A DNA stretch of 64,000 nt. Source: Powellomyces hirtus. Its lineage: Eukaryota; Chytridiomycota; Chytridiomycetes; Spizellomycetales; Powellomycetaceae. The stretch covers positions 434,001-498,000 of the forward strand of contig JAHLKG010000004.1 in NCBI GenBank assembly GCA_025526995.1, given 5' to 3'. Within the stretch, counting starts at the first letter, position 1. The number at the start of each line of letters is the position of its first letter. The translations under genes and the position numbers were made by a program. Positions 25,745 through 39,002 of this stretch are shown here, in pieces. Below the pieces are notes generated by a model. The model was given only the letters and a program-made list of their open reading frames with translations, was not told where the DNA came from and made no database searches.

Positions 25745-27469
25745 TCAAGAGCTTCTCCTCTTTCCGATACTCTTCGCAGACTTTCCAGGACGCGATTTCG
25801 GGACGCGTTCCACGATAGGGCGGACCTTACGGTCTGGAGAATCCGATGACGCTCCCGAAAGCTTTGAGCCCGCGAAGTTGTCCTTGAGGCCGAAACGAAC
25901 GAGTGCATAGCCACCAAGCATGGCACCGAAGGCGGCCCAGCCGACCTTGACCTCCCAGGGCATAGGTTCAGGAAATTCACCCTGTCCGAACTTGATGACG
26001 ATGAGGAGTTCGGTGAGGATGTTTGCGGTGGCCATCCAAGCGTGCATCCCCAGACGTTTACAACGCCTGTCGGTCATGTACTGGAATGCCTCTCGAACAG
26101 CGGGCAGTGCCATGAAGAAGTAGTAAATCAACCGCCAAACGTTGATATAGTGCGAAGGGGGGAGCCATAACAGGTATTTGAGGTAGAATGCATTGAGCTC
26201 ACTTTGCAGTACCTGTAGAAAACCGGTCAGTCGGCATGATTGGTGATCCTTACGTGTGAAGATCAGTCCATGCATACCAGGTAAAGAAGTCCGATCACTG
26301 CCACAAAGTTCTTGAAAGTTTTGGTACCCTCCCACTTGAAATCCGTCCAGCTATGCGGTGTAAACTGTTGCATTGTCCTTTTGACTTTGCCTCTATATGT
26401 CGGAATTTCGGTGATGCCCCGCCAGGTGTACTGCTTCATGGCAAAATATTGGCAAGTCTTCATTCCGAGGATAATACCTGCCCAGTTCGCCATCAAGACA
26501 TCGAGGATCCACTATGTTATGAAAAAAGAAGCCATCCACTGTAAGTCTTATTTTGCGAAAGACAAGGAGCAGCAACGTGTCACGTACGTGATCCCACCAG
26601 CACTCGGCAAAGTTAGGCAGTTGATGCGCGAGCGAGTACTCCATTATCTCGAACATAACCGACAGGATCCAACAGAACCAGTAGTCACGCAGGACAATAG
26701 CTTTCGCGTACCATCCCACCGCGTGAGCAACGACAAAAACGTCCATTTGATCCCATATCGTCTGTGGTGTCAGAGTACAAGCATCGGCATAGGATCGTTC
26801 GGGTAGAGGTACGCCGACTGTAGGGTCCAGGTACGGGAGGAACTTTTCACGCATGGTGTGCTTGTTTTGGAACAGCACAAACACGAGAAGGATCTGGTAG
26901 ACAACGCTGGTTGAGAGGACAATGCGCCAGAATGCCGGATGTGGCCGCACAAATGGTCCGTCGCGAAATTGGATCATTCCGATCAGGCAAAACACCACCG
27001 CTGCTGCCCCAATACCACTAAACAATCGGTTAATCAGCGTGAGCTAACCGACGACTCGGAGCAAACGGAACGGCCGCTACGTGTCCTCACACTTTCACAT
27101 TGAAAACAACATCATCTGTGTTCGCCACAAACATCGCCAGATACACGAGACCCGCAAGCATCAGAATCAGCTAAAGAGTGTAATATTGAGCGATTCAGGA
27201 ATTAGGACGAACCCCAGGATGTGGACCAACACAACAGAACCAGATACAAGACACTCACTCACCAATCGCACGCTCCTGGGTTTGTAAAAGAAAGCAACGC
27301 TTGGATCAACGTCATCGCTGAACTCGTTGTCCCATGCCTCGCGGAGGTTCAACGAAGGCGATATAGGCGCCAGAAGCTCCGAATCGGAGAGCGAGCCATC
27401 ATTTAGGTCCGCCGAGAGCAGCGAAAGCCGCGACGAGCCAACTGTTGAGCTTGGTCTTCGAAGCGACAT
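25745..27469 (-). CDS. Phosphatidylserine synthase, base-exchange type (PTDSS family)
   Basis: Five exons: 27469-27263, 27170-27091, 27017-26588, 26511-26278 and 26212-25745; 472 residues. This multi-pass ER protein belongs to the PSS family known from animals and plants, which swaps the head group of phosphatidylcholine or phosphatidylethanolamine for serine. It is unrelated to the CDP-alcohol-type Cho1 of yeasts. Recognisable segments include FRDGPFVRPHPAFWRIV, NKHTMREKFLPYLD, QTIWDQMDVFVVAHAVGWY, VMFEIMEYSLAHQLPNFAEC, ECWWDHWILDVLMANWAGI and FTPHSWTDFKW. These blocks match PTDSS1/2 in order. The N-terminal 50 residues are Ser-rich and cytosolic, and the C-terminus is basic. About nine hydrophobic stretches are visible. 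Confidence 0.92.
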
Positions 27470-27841
27470 TTATCGCACCAGTGCTAGTGAGATGGTGACG
27501 TGATCTTCGCTCACTGACACCCCGTATCAGGAGTGAACCTCAAGGGGATTTTACTGTCAAAAGTTCCGACGTCAAAGCGTTTTTGCACGCGAATAACCAA
27601 AGGGTTATGCACGTGCCGTTGACCGCCTAGATATAGATATACGTAATTATCTGAAGCTAACAATCAAATCAAGTGTAAAACTGTTCATGATTCGATATGT
27701 ATGTGCAATAAGAGTGATATCGGGAGCTAAAACTACATTATCTGGAAGACCCCAAACAATAGTAAACCACTAACTACAATATCCATCAACGTCTCATCAT
27801 GTTGCCCTTCCACCGGCGTGATCTTCCCGAGTCCCAAACAT
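27470..27841. other. Short intergenic region
   Basis: About 370 AT-rich bp between the phosphatidylserine synthase start and the chitin synthase stop codon (both minus). It must contain the former's promoter. No gene or repeat seen. Confidence 0.5.
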
Positions 27842-30800
27842 TCAAATTCCTTGCCTCACAAATACGTCCAACAACTCATCGATTTGCTCATTGATAAACT
27901 GTTTCTTGTGCGTCAAATCCACTCCAAACTTTTGCTGCAACGTGTCCCGGACCGATTTCTTGGAGATGGACATAAGATCCGATGTCTCAAGAATGCGGCG
28001 CACTTCGTTGAATATCTGTTCATCCGAAGGAGGCGACGGCTGAGGCGCTGACGAGGTTGGGGGCGAAGGGGAGACAGGGCTGTAGCGAGAGCTCGAGGCC
28101 TGCGAGACGTCCACCTTGAAGGATTCAGCAGCGTGAAGAAAGTCGCGCTTGCGAACGAGTCCGCCGACGCTGAGCTCGGAGGCGCGGCGTTCGGCAGGGT
28201 GAGGCATCGGAAAATTGATGTTGGATGGGTTAGAAGCCCGACGATCCATGAGCATCGGCATGCCGGCAGGTTGTTTGCCTTTGTGACTCGACAAAGACAG
28301 CTGAGACGCGCTGCGACTTCTTTCCATTGCGAAGGGAGGCTGGAATTTGTCGCGAAGCGAAACATGCGAAGCCCGAGCCATCGCGTTGTCGGTTCGCCGG
28401 CCCGCATAGCCATAGTCCGCGGCGACGGTAGAGTAGTCACTCATTGGTCGAGGAGCGGAGAGAATTTCAGGATGCTCGAAGCGCCGATAATCTCCGGATG
28501 CAAGTGACGCAGTCTCAGACGCGTTGGTAGAACGCTGGAACGCCTGCCCTTCAGGTTGGAATGAGACAGATGGTCCAGCCATCGCGGGCACTGGACTACC
28601 AGATGCGGGACTAGGAATCATACTCGACCGTCTTTCGGGTGCTGTGGGCGGCGGAGTAAGAACCCTGATTTCTTCGACTTTGTGTTCTGGTGAATAACCG
28701 CCGAGTTCTGTTGCGCCGGGATAGTGCTGGTGACTGCTGACCGACGCAAGATTCAAAGGCGTAGGCATTACATTGTTGCTCCTGTCCACGTTAACACCTC
28801 GAGCATTCATGTCTGAAGGATTAGCGTAATGATTGCCCGCAGCCTGAACCGAAGTCCTATCTACCACTTGATGGGGATTGAACGATTTTGACAACATAGC
28901 CTTGCCGACGGCGTTCTCCAAAGCAATGCGTTCGTGGCGGCGTTCCGAGTTTAGAGACGACGCTTCTGAGGAAGCATAGCCAGACGCAACTGACGGCGAC
29001 CTAGAACGGGTGCGAGAGTGTGGGAGGTTGGGAGATGCCCCGACGGTATACCGGGACGTCCGGTTCGTATACTGGAAGGTGACGGGAGGGCTTTCATTGC
29101 GGAATCGCGCGGGTTTGGGGCTTGGGGTGCGACCACGCGGCTCATACTGAGGCAGTGTCTCACAAGAGTTCGAGTTCGACAAGACGACCGCACGATTCAA
29201 GACCGAACCACCACCGGCGCCTCCCATATACGACATGACGCGGTGGCTCAGTCGGCGGCGTTCGGCCATTTCCTGTTCCTGCTTGACTGAGGCCTGTGCC
29301 AACTGCTTGTTCTTCGAGTAGTCTGCCCAGCGCATGCGTGGAACTGACGCAGGATCGAATTTCTTTGTCTCGGCAGCGATCTTCTTCTTTTTGCCGTCCT
29401 CGCCAAAGACAATACGCGTGTTACCCCAGGAGAAGTCGTCGAAATGCCAGAATGCGTACAATGGAAGCAAGAAAGTGAAAACGGGAATGCCGAAGATGTA
29501 CAAGATCATCCAAATAATCTGCTTGAACTCTCGTTGCAGCACAAAGACCACGATCTTTGATGAGGCAAGCGGAAGTCATTAGCCATCAATATAAACAAAC
29601 ATCGGCTGGGATACATGGAATCCTACCTGCAGCCCGTAAACAGCAGCGATCATAGCAATGGAAATGATCGGAAGTGTGTTCTCCGCCGAGACGATCGCGT
29701 AAACCAGGTAACCGATGTACACCATAGCTGCAGGTTGCAAAACCGTGGAAAGCAGATCCAAGAAAACCACGAACTTCATGGAGCAACACAACCAACCGCA
29801 TTGACGGATGGAAAGCAATTCGAAAAGATTGTGCACTGTAGAGTTGATCCTATGCGATAAGGAAGGTATCAGACATTTTTGAGCTTCATGCAAGCGGCAG
29901 GTAGAAGTCTATGCGGCCACTTACCAACGGCGTCGCTGGGAAGCGAGCACTTTCCACTTATCCGGCGCGTTCGTTCGACATTTCGCTACAGCAAGCGCTT
30001 AATTTCTCGTTTATAAAAGTGAATTGAAGATGCCCATGCACATACCTGAATTGACGAAGGTGCACTTCATGTGCGAAAAGTGCTTGAGGACGAGAGTGGT
30101 CAAGAAACGATCTTCGCCCAAGTCGAACAAGCTTTTTAGATGAAGCGTGTCGACGTCGTTTTGTGAGAACTCGTCAACAACTTCTGGGGCTATGAGCAAT
30201 GGCGCATTGTTCTTTGATCGAATCCTGTACATGCAGAAGCATCCTGGAAGACACGTCACAGCGCCGAAGATTGCTTCAAAGGCCTTGGTCAAGTGGTGGG
30301 AAATGAAATATTCGTACACCTAAACGCAACATGATCTATTAATTAGGCGTGTGGGACCGAACTAGAATCGGTTAGTTTGACGACCAATACCTGAATTTTT
30401 GTAATCCACGTCTCGCTCTCGTTCGACAGAACGGTTTCGCCGCACAAACCGATAATGGATTGATCGTGGGTCATTGTATGCACCAGCTGCCCTAGAGCAT
30501 CGGGATAAACTTCGGTATCAGCGTCAATGTAGAACAGAAGACCTATGGGACAAAGATTGAGAAAGGAACGTCAGCGAGTGTTCACATCTAATTTCCCTTA
30601 TTTCATGGAAGCCAACAAGTATACTCGTTTTCTCAACGTACTGTATTGCGAAGGATGAATTCCAATGACTTCCGTCATCGTGCGGAAAAGTTCAAGTTCC
30701 AAGGGGCACAACACAGCGTCGAAATGAATTCTCGAGAGAAGATTGAGGACGATCAGTTGCGAGTCACGTTTTCCCCTGTTTCCGGGACGGGCAATCTCAG

Positions 30801-33800
30801 ATTCTTTGCCAACTTTCACCACAACGATGTATGGAACAGTGTGGGTGGCCTCTCCTTTCTTAACAGAGTAGAGTCCCGAGTAGACTTTTGCACGATTGAG
30901 CTGCGCATCACCATCGCCGACGGACTGGAAGACAAATGCCTCGGGATCATGTTTGGGATCGGCGCCCAAGATGTCGAGAACGATTCTGGGTGTCGGCCGA
31001 TTGTTTCCACTACCAACGACCATCCCATCGCTGTGCACAGGAATGAACAGAAAGGGCGTGAACATTGTCAATTTTTGATGGCTTCTGGGACAACCCGGAT
31101 TGATTGAGAAACTTACCAAATAACAAAAAGAAGCTTACGGGCACCTTCGTATTCCATACATGCAAGCGATTCGAGAGACTTTCTGAGGGATGATTCTCCT
31201 TCGGTGTAGCATGGCATTTGGCAGATGACAAACTGATCCAGCTTGGAATGATCCAGCTTTGGTGCAGACGTGAACTGCACGGCAACGAGGAACTTGAGAC
31301 CAATAACGCCAATGATAACCAAACTGGATGCCAAAAGGACATAGTTTGAGAACTGGCAACCAAGATCCAAACGGTGATCCACGCATCCGATGTAGAACAT
31401 GGCATCCATGCACCGTTCTATGGCGCGGGCGCGTGCAGGATCTGCTCGTGACACGGTCGCTGTCCAGTCTTTAGTGATGTCCTGGCCCAAACGATTGGCA
31501 AACATGCGATCGACTTGTGAATCTTGGAAGAAAGGTGAAAGCCTGTATGTGCTGACGTCGTACACTTTGTCGTGAAGTACAATCCAGCTTTTGTTGACTA
31601 GAGGTTGCTGATGAATGTAGTCCCACTGATATGCAATATCTTTTTTGGCAACCGAATTGAGGGTCTGGAAGTAAGGCGAATCCGGTCGCTCGTGCCGGAG
31701 GCTATAGTCCATTGGTCTCTTTGGAAGATTGTCCCAGCCAGCCTGCGGCAGTTGGATACCGGGGCAGAGCTCCGCGAAGTAGGGCACTTTGTAGAACAAG
31801 CCGCTGACGTCCTTCCCAAGCGCATTCGGAAACTTGCTAATTCCATCGTTCAAGTGCCTCGACGCAAGGCTGCTGACCTCGTATGCCTTTCCGTAACCAT
31901 AGACCCAAGGGTCCTTCATGTCGGTTCGCTTCCTCACCTCGTCCAAAGAAAGAATGTGCTGTTTAGGACACAACACTTTGGGCAATCCGATGATGAATCC
32001 GAGGAGAAACAAACACATGAAACCAATGATCATGCATAGGGCCACCTTCTCGCGCCACGCAATCTGGACATCTTTGCGGGTCATTCTTCCACAAAGCTTC
32101 AAGCAGAAAGGGCGGAAGCACCAGGTGAGACTCCAAGTGCACGTCAACCACTTTTTCCTGGCGGCCGATAGCTTCTTGGGTTCAATCTCCTGAATTTCGT
32201 ATGGCTTGGGCGCTTCTCGAGTTTCCGCATCAGAGCTAGCCATGTTCATCTCGCTGTCGGTATCAGCGCTGTCCGTAATTGGCCGACGGAGATTTGCGAC
32301 AAAGTCGGAAGGTTGAGCAGTCCAGGGTGTTCCGGCGTTGGTTGCTTCGAAAGCACGGAGTCTGTCGTGAAGATATCGCCAAACTTTTTCCGACAAGAAC
32401 ACCTTCGTAAGTCCCAGAGCCATATGCTCTTCGGTCCAGTTCATTTCGCTTGCAAAATCCTCGCATAAATTGGCGAAATCCAATTCGTCAGAATCGTCAA
32501 AGTGACTCTCCATGACGACAGAATGGAAACGAGAAATAAATTCTTGGAAAATAAGCCGATTTAGTTGGACGAATTCTCAGTCGAGGCGGTCTCAAACGCA
32601 AAATGATACCTTCATGTGTGTATTCTGCCGCGTAGTCACCAGCGACCCGGCTTTGCACCTGCTGAGGGATCTGATTACCGATAACATCGGCTTTCAGAAT
32701 CTCAACATCCTGCCGGTCGCTCAAAGGTGATTCTCCCGAATCGACGCACACTACGAACCACGGCTTCGCATCTTTGAGAGCGCTCATGACTTGGTGGGTT
32801 TGTCGAGAGAAGTCCGCGATAACGGTAGACTCATCTCTCTGATGCGCAACTTCCGCAAACTCTTCCTTCGAAAAAAGGTTGCGAACAAATCCATTTGCGC
32901 AAGGTGGTATGCCTGGAGAGTTCCCAGTGAAGATGGCGGTCACCGAAGAGGACAAGACATTTGTGTCAAGATATACCAACGAGTCTATATCGTATGTCGC
33001 TAATCCACAATAATGCTGGACTTGGAAATAGCGCGAGCTGACTCTTGTATTGTCGACGGGCACCGGTTGTACCACGTCGTAAGCTGTAAGGATTGTTTCG
33101 GGTATGGTGAGGTCTGCATTCTTGACATTGGTGAACATGTGTCGGTGGATGGCTTCTTCGTCAATGGCGCGAAGCAACCCAATGTCCATCGACAGCAGAT
33201 GCCCAGCAGCCCCCAGGCGTTCTTCCTGATTTTCCACCTATGATCGCAAACGGGTCAGATCATGTGTACATCTGACCGGGCAGCTCGGAAATCCAAGGCT
33301 TACCGCAAAACTCAGCACCCCCTCCTGAGCATATTCCGCACACTGATCGTCCACCCAGCTCAACACGTGGGTATGGAGATTCTCATTGACCATATTGTAC
33401 AGTAATCTGTCAAGTTCATTGGATCCATTTTCGCGGAAGCTCGGGACCTCAAAGACGCGGATGCTAGCGGCCACTTCATCCTCGTGCGATTTGCACAGAC
33501 ATGCGTTCATTCGCCTGACTAGCCATGCCACCAGTTCCGAGTACAGCGTTGAAGCCAGCAGGTTTCGCTGTTCGCTCGCGGTTTCGGCTGTCATGAACAG
33601 CGAAATACGCTCGTGTCCAATGACTTTGGACTTGTAGATTAAAGCGTCTTGGAGACTAATCTGCTCGACACCCAGGAGATTGGCGACAATAAACAGCTCC
33701 TCGCCGTTCGCAATACTGCAAGGGTCTTGAGGTCGGGTCTCATCATCCACAAAAGTTAGATTTCCTGAGATTTACATTCATTGTGAGTTGACGTGGCCAC

Positions 33801-35089
33801 GGAAGTTTCGACATGATTACTTGAAGTGTACGTACCCAAATGCAAGATTGCGGCCAAGACTTGCCAGATCTGCTTCTGTAGCTTGAGTCCAATTCGAAGA
33901 TGTTTCAAAGCCTTTGATATCGATCTGTAAGCTGGCCATTCTTCATAGGAGCAGGACTACTCAAACAAACCTTTTGCAACTCGTGAAAAGTCTGCATATC
34001 CTCCTTGGCCGTATGGAAGAAAGGAGAGCCCTGAAGATACCTGAACTGCGCAGCATCATTCAGTTTCCAACGAGCCTTCTCTTGCGACGTACATCCGGCG
34101 AGGATGTAGTAGAAGATTGGGTAGTTTTCTTCTTTAAGTCCAGGCGTAGTGGTTGAAAACCGCGACCCGTCAAGATGAAAAGCAATCGAGCCGACTCCCA
34201 CGAGCTATAAATTTTTCGAAGGCTTGGATGAGAAAATGTCCAATTTGCGATGTACCGGATTCTTTTTTGAGAACATACCTTCCAATCGTAATTGTATTGA
34301 TATTCGACATATTTGCAAGCCATGGTGGCACTTCTGCTGCGTAAAGTTCTAGCGCTGAGGTGATTCAGGAAGATTAGCGATCATTTGCTATCATCGCCAA
34401 ACGGTCAGTGAGAGTAAGCTTACTGTGCAAATGCTTCGAAAACCGGATCCATCATCGTGGCCGCGCGCAAAATTTTCTGGTCTCCAGTATTTTGTGTGTT
34501 TGTAGATAGCATGAGAAGCTGCCAGACGAAGAGCTTGCGGATTTCTGACTTTTCGCTGGCGTCGCTGCCTATGGAAGAGCGTTTCGATCCTCAGTACGAC
34601 GGTCGTTAGGAGCCCGGGCACACAATAACGCACCTAAGAACACCACAGATTGATTGCAACTGTCTCTCGTCATATGGTAAAAGCAAGATGCTGCCATGTC
34701 GAAGACGTGCGGTGGCAAGTCTGGCTTGTTCTCATCAGTGTCGACGATCCATTTGGCATATTCGGCAGCAACCTCTGCGGTTGATCTGCGATAAGAAAGA
34801 GAAAAAGGGCAAAGGTCAGTCGTTTGAGGTCAGCGTGTCGTTTGATTTGTCAAAACAGCGTGCAAAAATAGTCAGCTGTTAAAACGTACTCTGCAAGGGC
34901 AGCAGATCCGCCAAGAACCAACAGAGCATTTTCGCCCAGCTTCGTGAAATAGTCGCCATTCGCATAGCGCTTTCGCACGGTAGCGAGGATGTTTTCAAGA
35001 GTAGGGCTAATGAGCTTTGTGAGGTAGTCTGTCGGATCACGGTGGGTGGTAGTACCCGCGACGGGTTGCGCGGGCTCCGGACTGGCCAT
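27842..35089 (-). CDS. Chitin synthase with myosin-like motor domain (class V/VII type)
   Basis: Fifteen exons: 35089-34890, 34785-34634, 34568-34424, 34333-34279, 34204-33971, 33911-33836, 33764-33304, 33237-32610, 32542-31117, 31030-30642, 30542-30391, 30319-30046, 29997-29925, 29849-29627 and 29554-27842; about 2,066 residues. Order of parts: a myosin-motor-like domain (residues 1 to about 720), transmembrane pair, cytochrome-b5-like domain ([18 protein letters not shown]), the division-2 chitin synthase core, four or more C-terminal membrane helices with WGNTR, a 400-residue Ser/Pro-rich stretch, and a final DEK_C domain. Catalytic motifs are present: [26 protein letters not shown] and QRRRW. 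It polymerises GlcNAc at the plasma membrane for wall or septum. The motor's P-loop reads GSDASEKS rather than GESGAGKS, so ATP use is doubtful. All exon phases agree. Confidence 0.94.
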
Positions 35090-36646
35090 TGCCGTAAAAG
35101 ACGATAGATGTTATGCGTGTGAGCTTTTACAGAAGACTGGGAGTTGGAGTGCGTTGATAAGTATTGAAGTGAAGACAGTGAAAATCGTTGCGACAGTCTT
35201 CGAGTACTATTGGCGATGATGATGCGGGAGTGGACAGATCTGAGCTACGCAGTTGTAGATAAGTAAGACGAATGAACGCGATGGAGTGAGCACCCCACGA
35301 GAAGCACAAGCAACGCAACCAGCAGGTCCAAGCGATAGAAGGGCGAAATTGCGAGCAAATCGAGCATCTCAGCTCACATGTGATGTGATGTCTATCACCC
35401 CACATACCTGCGCTGTTCAATGTGTGTGAAAGGTGGATATCGGAGAAATGCAAAAGAATGGACACCTTGGCTCCTTCAACAGCAATAGCAGGAGCAAGGC
35501 AACCTCCGCAATTTGTCGGTGCGCAGCTGGCTGTTCAGTAAGTAGGGTCCTGACCCCGCAACGGTCAAATCCGCTAGATGCCCTTTCTATATGTCTTACA
35601 ACTCCTGTTCATAGGCGTGGCGTAGCTTCCTTCCTTTATCCTTCCCCTCAGTCTTTATCCCTCCATTGGTGTTCCATTGGTCCCACTTCACTCCTTTGCT
35701 GCGCAGTTGCGGGGTAGACGGCGGTGGGCAGCGTCGAGCCCTGAGTGCGGGCAGCCTCGAGCCCTGAAGTGCGGGCAGCGTGGGGGATTGTGGCAGTGTG
35801 CAAATGCGGGTGGATGGACATTTTTGAAAAAGAATGGGCGGGAAGCGAAATGGGCAGAGGGAGGGCGCAGAACCGCATGGCCCGTTGCGCGTGCAAAACC
35901 AAAACGAAGCGATTGATGGATCTTCACAGATTTCCTTGTGTAACCAACGCGTGTGCAAGCCCTCCTATTTAGGTGTCTCTTGTGTTCGTTCCAAGTTCCA
36001 TATTCCTTGCACTTTTCCGACCGCCTGGAATTCTCACATCCCTGATGATTTCTGTGTAACAAACGCGTGGCTCTGAACTCTTAACTCCACGGTCCCTGAT
36101 GCATTTGGATTCGGGAGCAGACCAAAAAAACATCCGGTCTATTTTCCACTGGCCATCGCGCTGCGATGGCCATGCGCAACCTCCTCGCTGATTTTCCCGC
36201 GCGGAGTTACCTCGCCATGCAGCCGACATTGTCACCCCACAGCCGCAACAGCGCAATCCAGATTTCCTTACCGTGTACCAGCCCTGCGGTTTGATCTTCC
36301 CTAGCCGTTTGACATGACAAACTTGAACAGGTCTCGAATGCCAGGGTGCCTGCGCTGCCCATAACGACCTGATCCAGAAAAGTAGTTCTTTGCCGTGCTG
36401 CTGCGCTCCTCCTTCTGGGCTCTTTCAGAAGTGGAGAGATTAGTACCAGTTGTGACAAAAGATTCCTTGCTCCACCGTAGCCCCCACATCTCGTTGCCCC
36501 GTGGTAACCCAGCTGTCACTGCAGATTCTAGCGGGACTACTCGCAATTCATATCACTGTCGTTTCTTTTTCCTCAAATACCTCCATCTTCGACCTCTTTG
36601 CCACATTTTCAAGTGTGCTCCCCACTCCTTCCCTCAACTGTCAGGA
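35090..36646. other. Divergent upstream region, chitin synthase and acyltransferase
   Basis: 1.56 kb between two outward-facing start codons. It includes about 2.3 imperfect tandem copies of a 25-bp GC-rich unit (GGGCAGC-TCGAGCCCTGA, 35726-35782). A frame continuous with the acyltransferase runs upstream from 36647 to 36395 but lacks family similarity. No other gene is supported. Confidence 0.5.
35726..35782 (+). repeat. GC-rich 25-bp tandem repeat
   Basis: GGGCAGCGTCGAGCCCTGAG and GGGCAGCCTCGAGCCCTGAA follow each other, each ended by TGC, then a third partial GGGCAGCG. It lies in the shared upstream region of chitin synthase and the acyltransferase; a regulatory role is only a guess. Confidence 0.7.
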
Positions 36647-39002
36647 ATGATGGCAAGCAAGGGCGTCTCGGTTGCAATGCCTGAGGCCAGCAAAGTCGCC
36701 GACCTCGTCAAAGACGGCCCCAATGGTAGTGGCGACGGGGCTGCAACCAAGGATAAACATCAGCAGGAAGCAGTACTGCCCACGAAACTCGTCAGGAAGA
36801 GCCCGGTCTTTTTCAACGTTCCCTGTCTGACCGGTCTCCGTGGAATAGCCGCACTTGGAGTCGTAGCTGGCCATTTGACAGGCGGAACCGGTGCCCACAT
36901 CTACTTCAATGGCTGGGAAGCGCTTCAAGAAATGGGAAACGTTGCCGTGCTCTTCTTCTTTGTTCTCTCCGCGTTCCTTCTTACGGTCCGTGCGCTCACC
37001 GAACGCCAGAGACCGGCAGATGCACGTTATCTCAGATGGTCGGCGAACGGAATCCTCATTCCCTGGCTCAGTGTTCGCTGGATCAAGTACCTGATTCGAC
37101 GTTCCTTCCGTATCCTTCCTTTGTACTGGGTCGTTTTGGTGCTCATTGCGGCGATCTCTTGGCTTCATGGTGCTTACGGCGACTTGAGAAACTACGAGCC
37201 TTTTGGATGGGGAAGAGTGTTGCCGTACGCCTTCTTTTACGATGTCAATTCCATTTTCTGGACGATTCCCCCAGAGTTCGAGTACTATCTGGTCATGCCA
37301 TTCTACATGTATGTGAAGACATGAAAATGAGGTTTGGGGCTGGTGCTGACTTTGTTTTGGGCAGCGTGCTTTACGAGATGGCCGAGCGAAAGGACAAAAT
37401 GGGCGAATGGACCATGGGGACTAGTGAGAACCCCCCAGCGTACCCTTACGGTAACTACTCCCTCCGCACAATACATCCGTTACATGCTTTAAACGATACT
37501 CATAAGATTGTATTAGGGCTTGGAACCGCAGAAATTGCAATGAAGGAGCATTATCGCAAAGGTCTTCACAACCGCGTGGTCCATTATTACTATCGTTTCG
37601 GCCGCCGAGTCGTTCTCCTTCTTGCCTTGTCCCTCTTCAATGTCTTGATCGTCCCCATTTTCTGGTCTGCCCGCGGTGTCGTCAACTACTACCACATTCC
37701 GGCTTTCATGGGACGATTCTGGATCGGAAGTTTGGCCGCATTCATCTACCATATGTTTGCCCAATACGGCTACGTGATTTACGATTCCGCGCCCAAGACC
37801 AAGAATGTGAATCAAAAGTTCAGCAATCTAGCGTCCAAGTGGATCAGCACATTCTGCGATCTGATTCTCTGGCTCCTGGTGATTGGACTCTTCTTGTCCG
37901 TGCCTTACTATGCGCGGCTGATTCTTCGTAAACAAGTGCCAAGGGAACCGTTGAGCTACTATGCAGACAACATGTAAGTCCCGCCAAGTATGGCTGCCCT
38001 GTCGTCGCGACGTTTTGCTCACACTGCTCTGCTCCTAGGGGAATGTGGCCCGTTGGTGGATCGGCGCTCCTGGTCTTTCTCGTCAGCTTTGGGTGCAGAG
38101 ATCGGTCATTTGCACGGTTCTCCTCTTGGAGCTTTTTCAATTACGCCGGAGAGATCTCGTTTCCTCTCTATATGACACACCCAATCGCCATTCATCTGAC
38201 GCAAGAAAAAGAGATCGAGGGCATCGATGGTTTCCTCTTTACTTTCGGATTCTCACTGGTTATCGCATCCGTCCTTCACTTTGCTGTTGAGAAACCAGTC
38301 GGAATGATGGCGGGCAAGCTCGCCAAGTGGGTCCAAGTAACTCACTTCTCGAAAGACCCAAAACTTCCGGTCGATGTTGACAAGCACGACGAGATTGCAG
38401 CGAAACGTTACACTGAGATGGGCCTCAAGCCTGCCTCGCATGAGGCCTTCGGTGACACCTCCGTAGGTGATGAGAAGAGGACTGTGCTGCCAGTCACTTC
38501 GGCGGTTGCGGTCCTCCAAGCTCCAAGGGGAAAGTCGAGCGGTCCACTTTTCCAAGTCGTCAGTATCGATCACAACGAGGAAAAGGCTCAAGCCCCAGAG
38601 TATGAGACCATCGCAGATGAGCCAGCTGATGGTAAACCGCGTCACAATCCCGAAGAAGAAACGCCCTTGGCGGCCTTGGCGATCAATCGTTCAGTGTCCC
38701 CTCCTAATCGCCAACTGTCGCCCCCCAATCCTCAGCATATCGAACCGCTCAATGATAACTACTACCAGCAGCAATACTTCAATGCGGGCCGCGGAGTTCC
38801 CGTGCAGAGCCGACCAACTTCTCAGTATGTTGCTCCACGCTCGCCACTGCAGAATGAGTATCAGTCTACCCGTCCGATGTCGCAGTATGCCGCTCCGCGT
38901 TCACCGCTGCAGAATGAGTTTCACTTCCCGACGGCAAATGACCCCAACTATCAAGCCCCGCCTCCAGCTTTCCGAGCCGATTCCTACAACCGTCGATATT
39001 GA
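36647..39002 (+). CDS. Membrane acyltransferase, acyltransferase-3 (OafA/NolL) family
   Basis: Three exons: 36647-37308, 37365-37973 and 38039-39002; 744 residues. The protein begins MMASKGVSV and has a hydrophilic N-terminus, then the family start LTGLRGIAALGVVAGHL with the conserved Arg and His, followed by about ten hydrophobic helices including VLFFFVLS, the catalytic-loop-like IPPEFEYYLVMPFYM, and FPLYMTHPIAIHL near the end of the membrane part. These enzymes move acetyl or other acyl groups onto extracytoplasmic sugars, lipids or wall polymers. The C-terminal 220 residues are hydrophilic and include two close repeats (SQYVAPRSPLQNE, SQYAAPRSPLQNE). The gene is divergent from chitin synthase, so a role in wall or glycan acylation is possible but not shown. 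Introns are 56 and 65 bp and phases agree. Confidence 0.87.

Noticed and set aside
36395..36646. N-terminal extension of the acyltransferase
   Set aside because: The frame is open upstream of 36647, but it has no family similarity, looks like leader sequence and starts at the arbitrary frame boundary.
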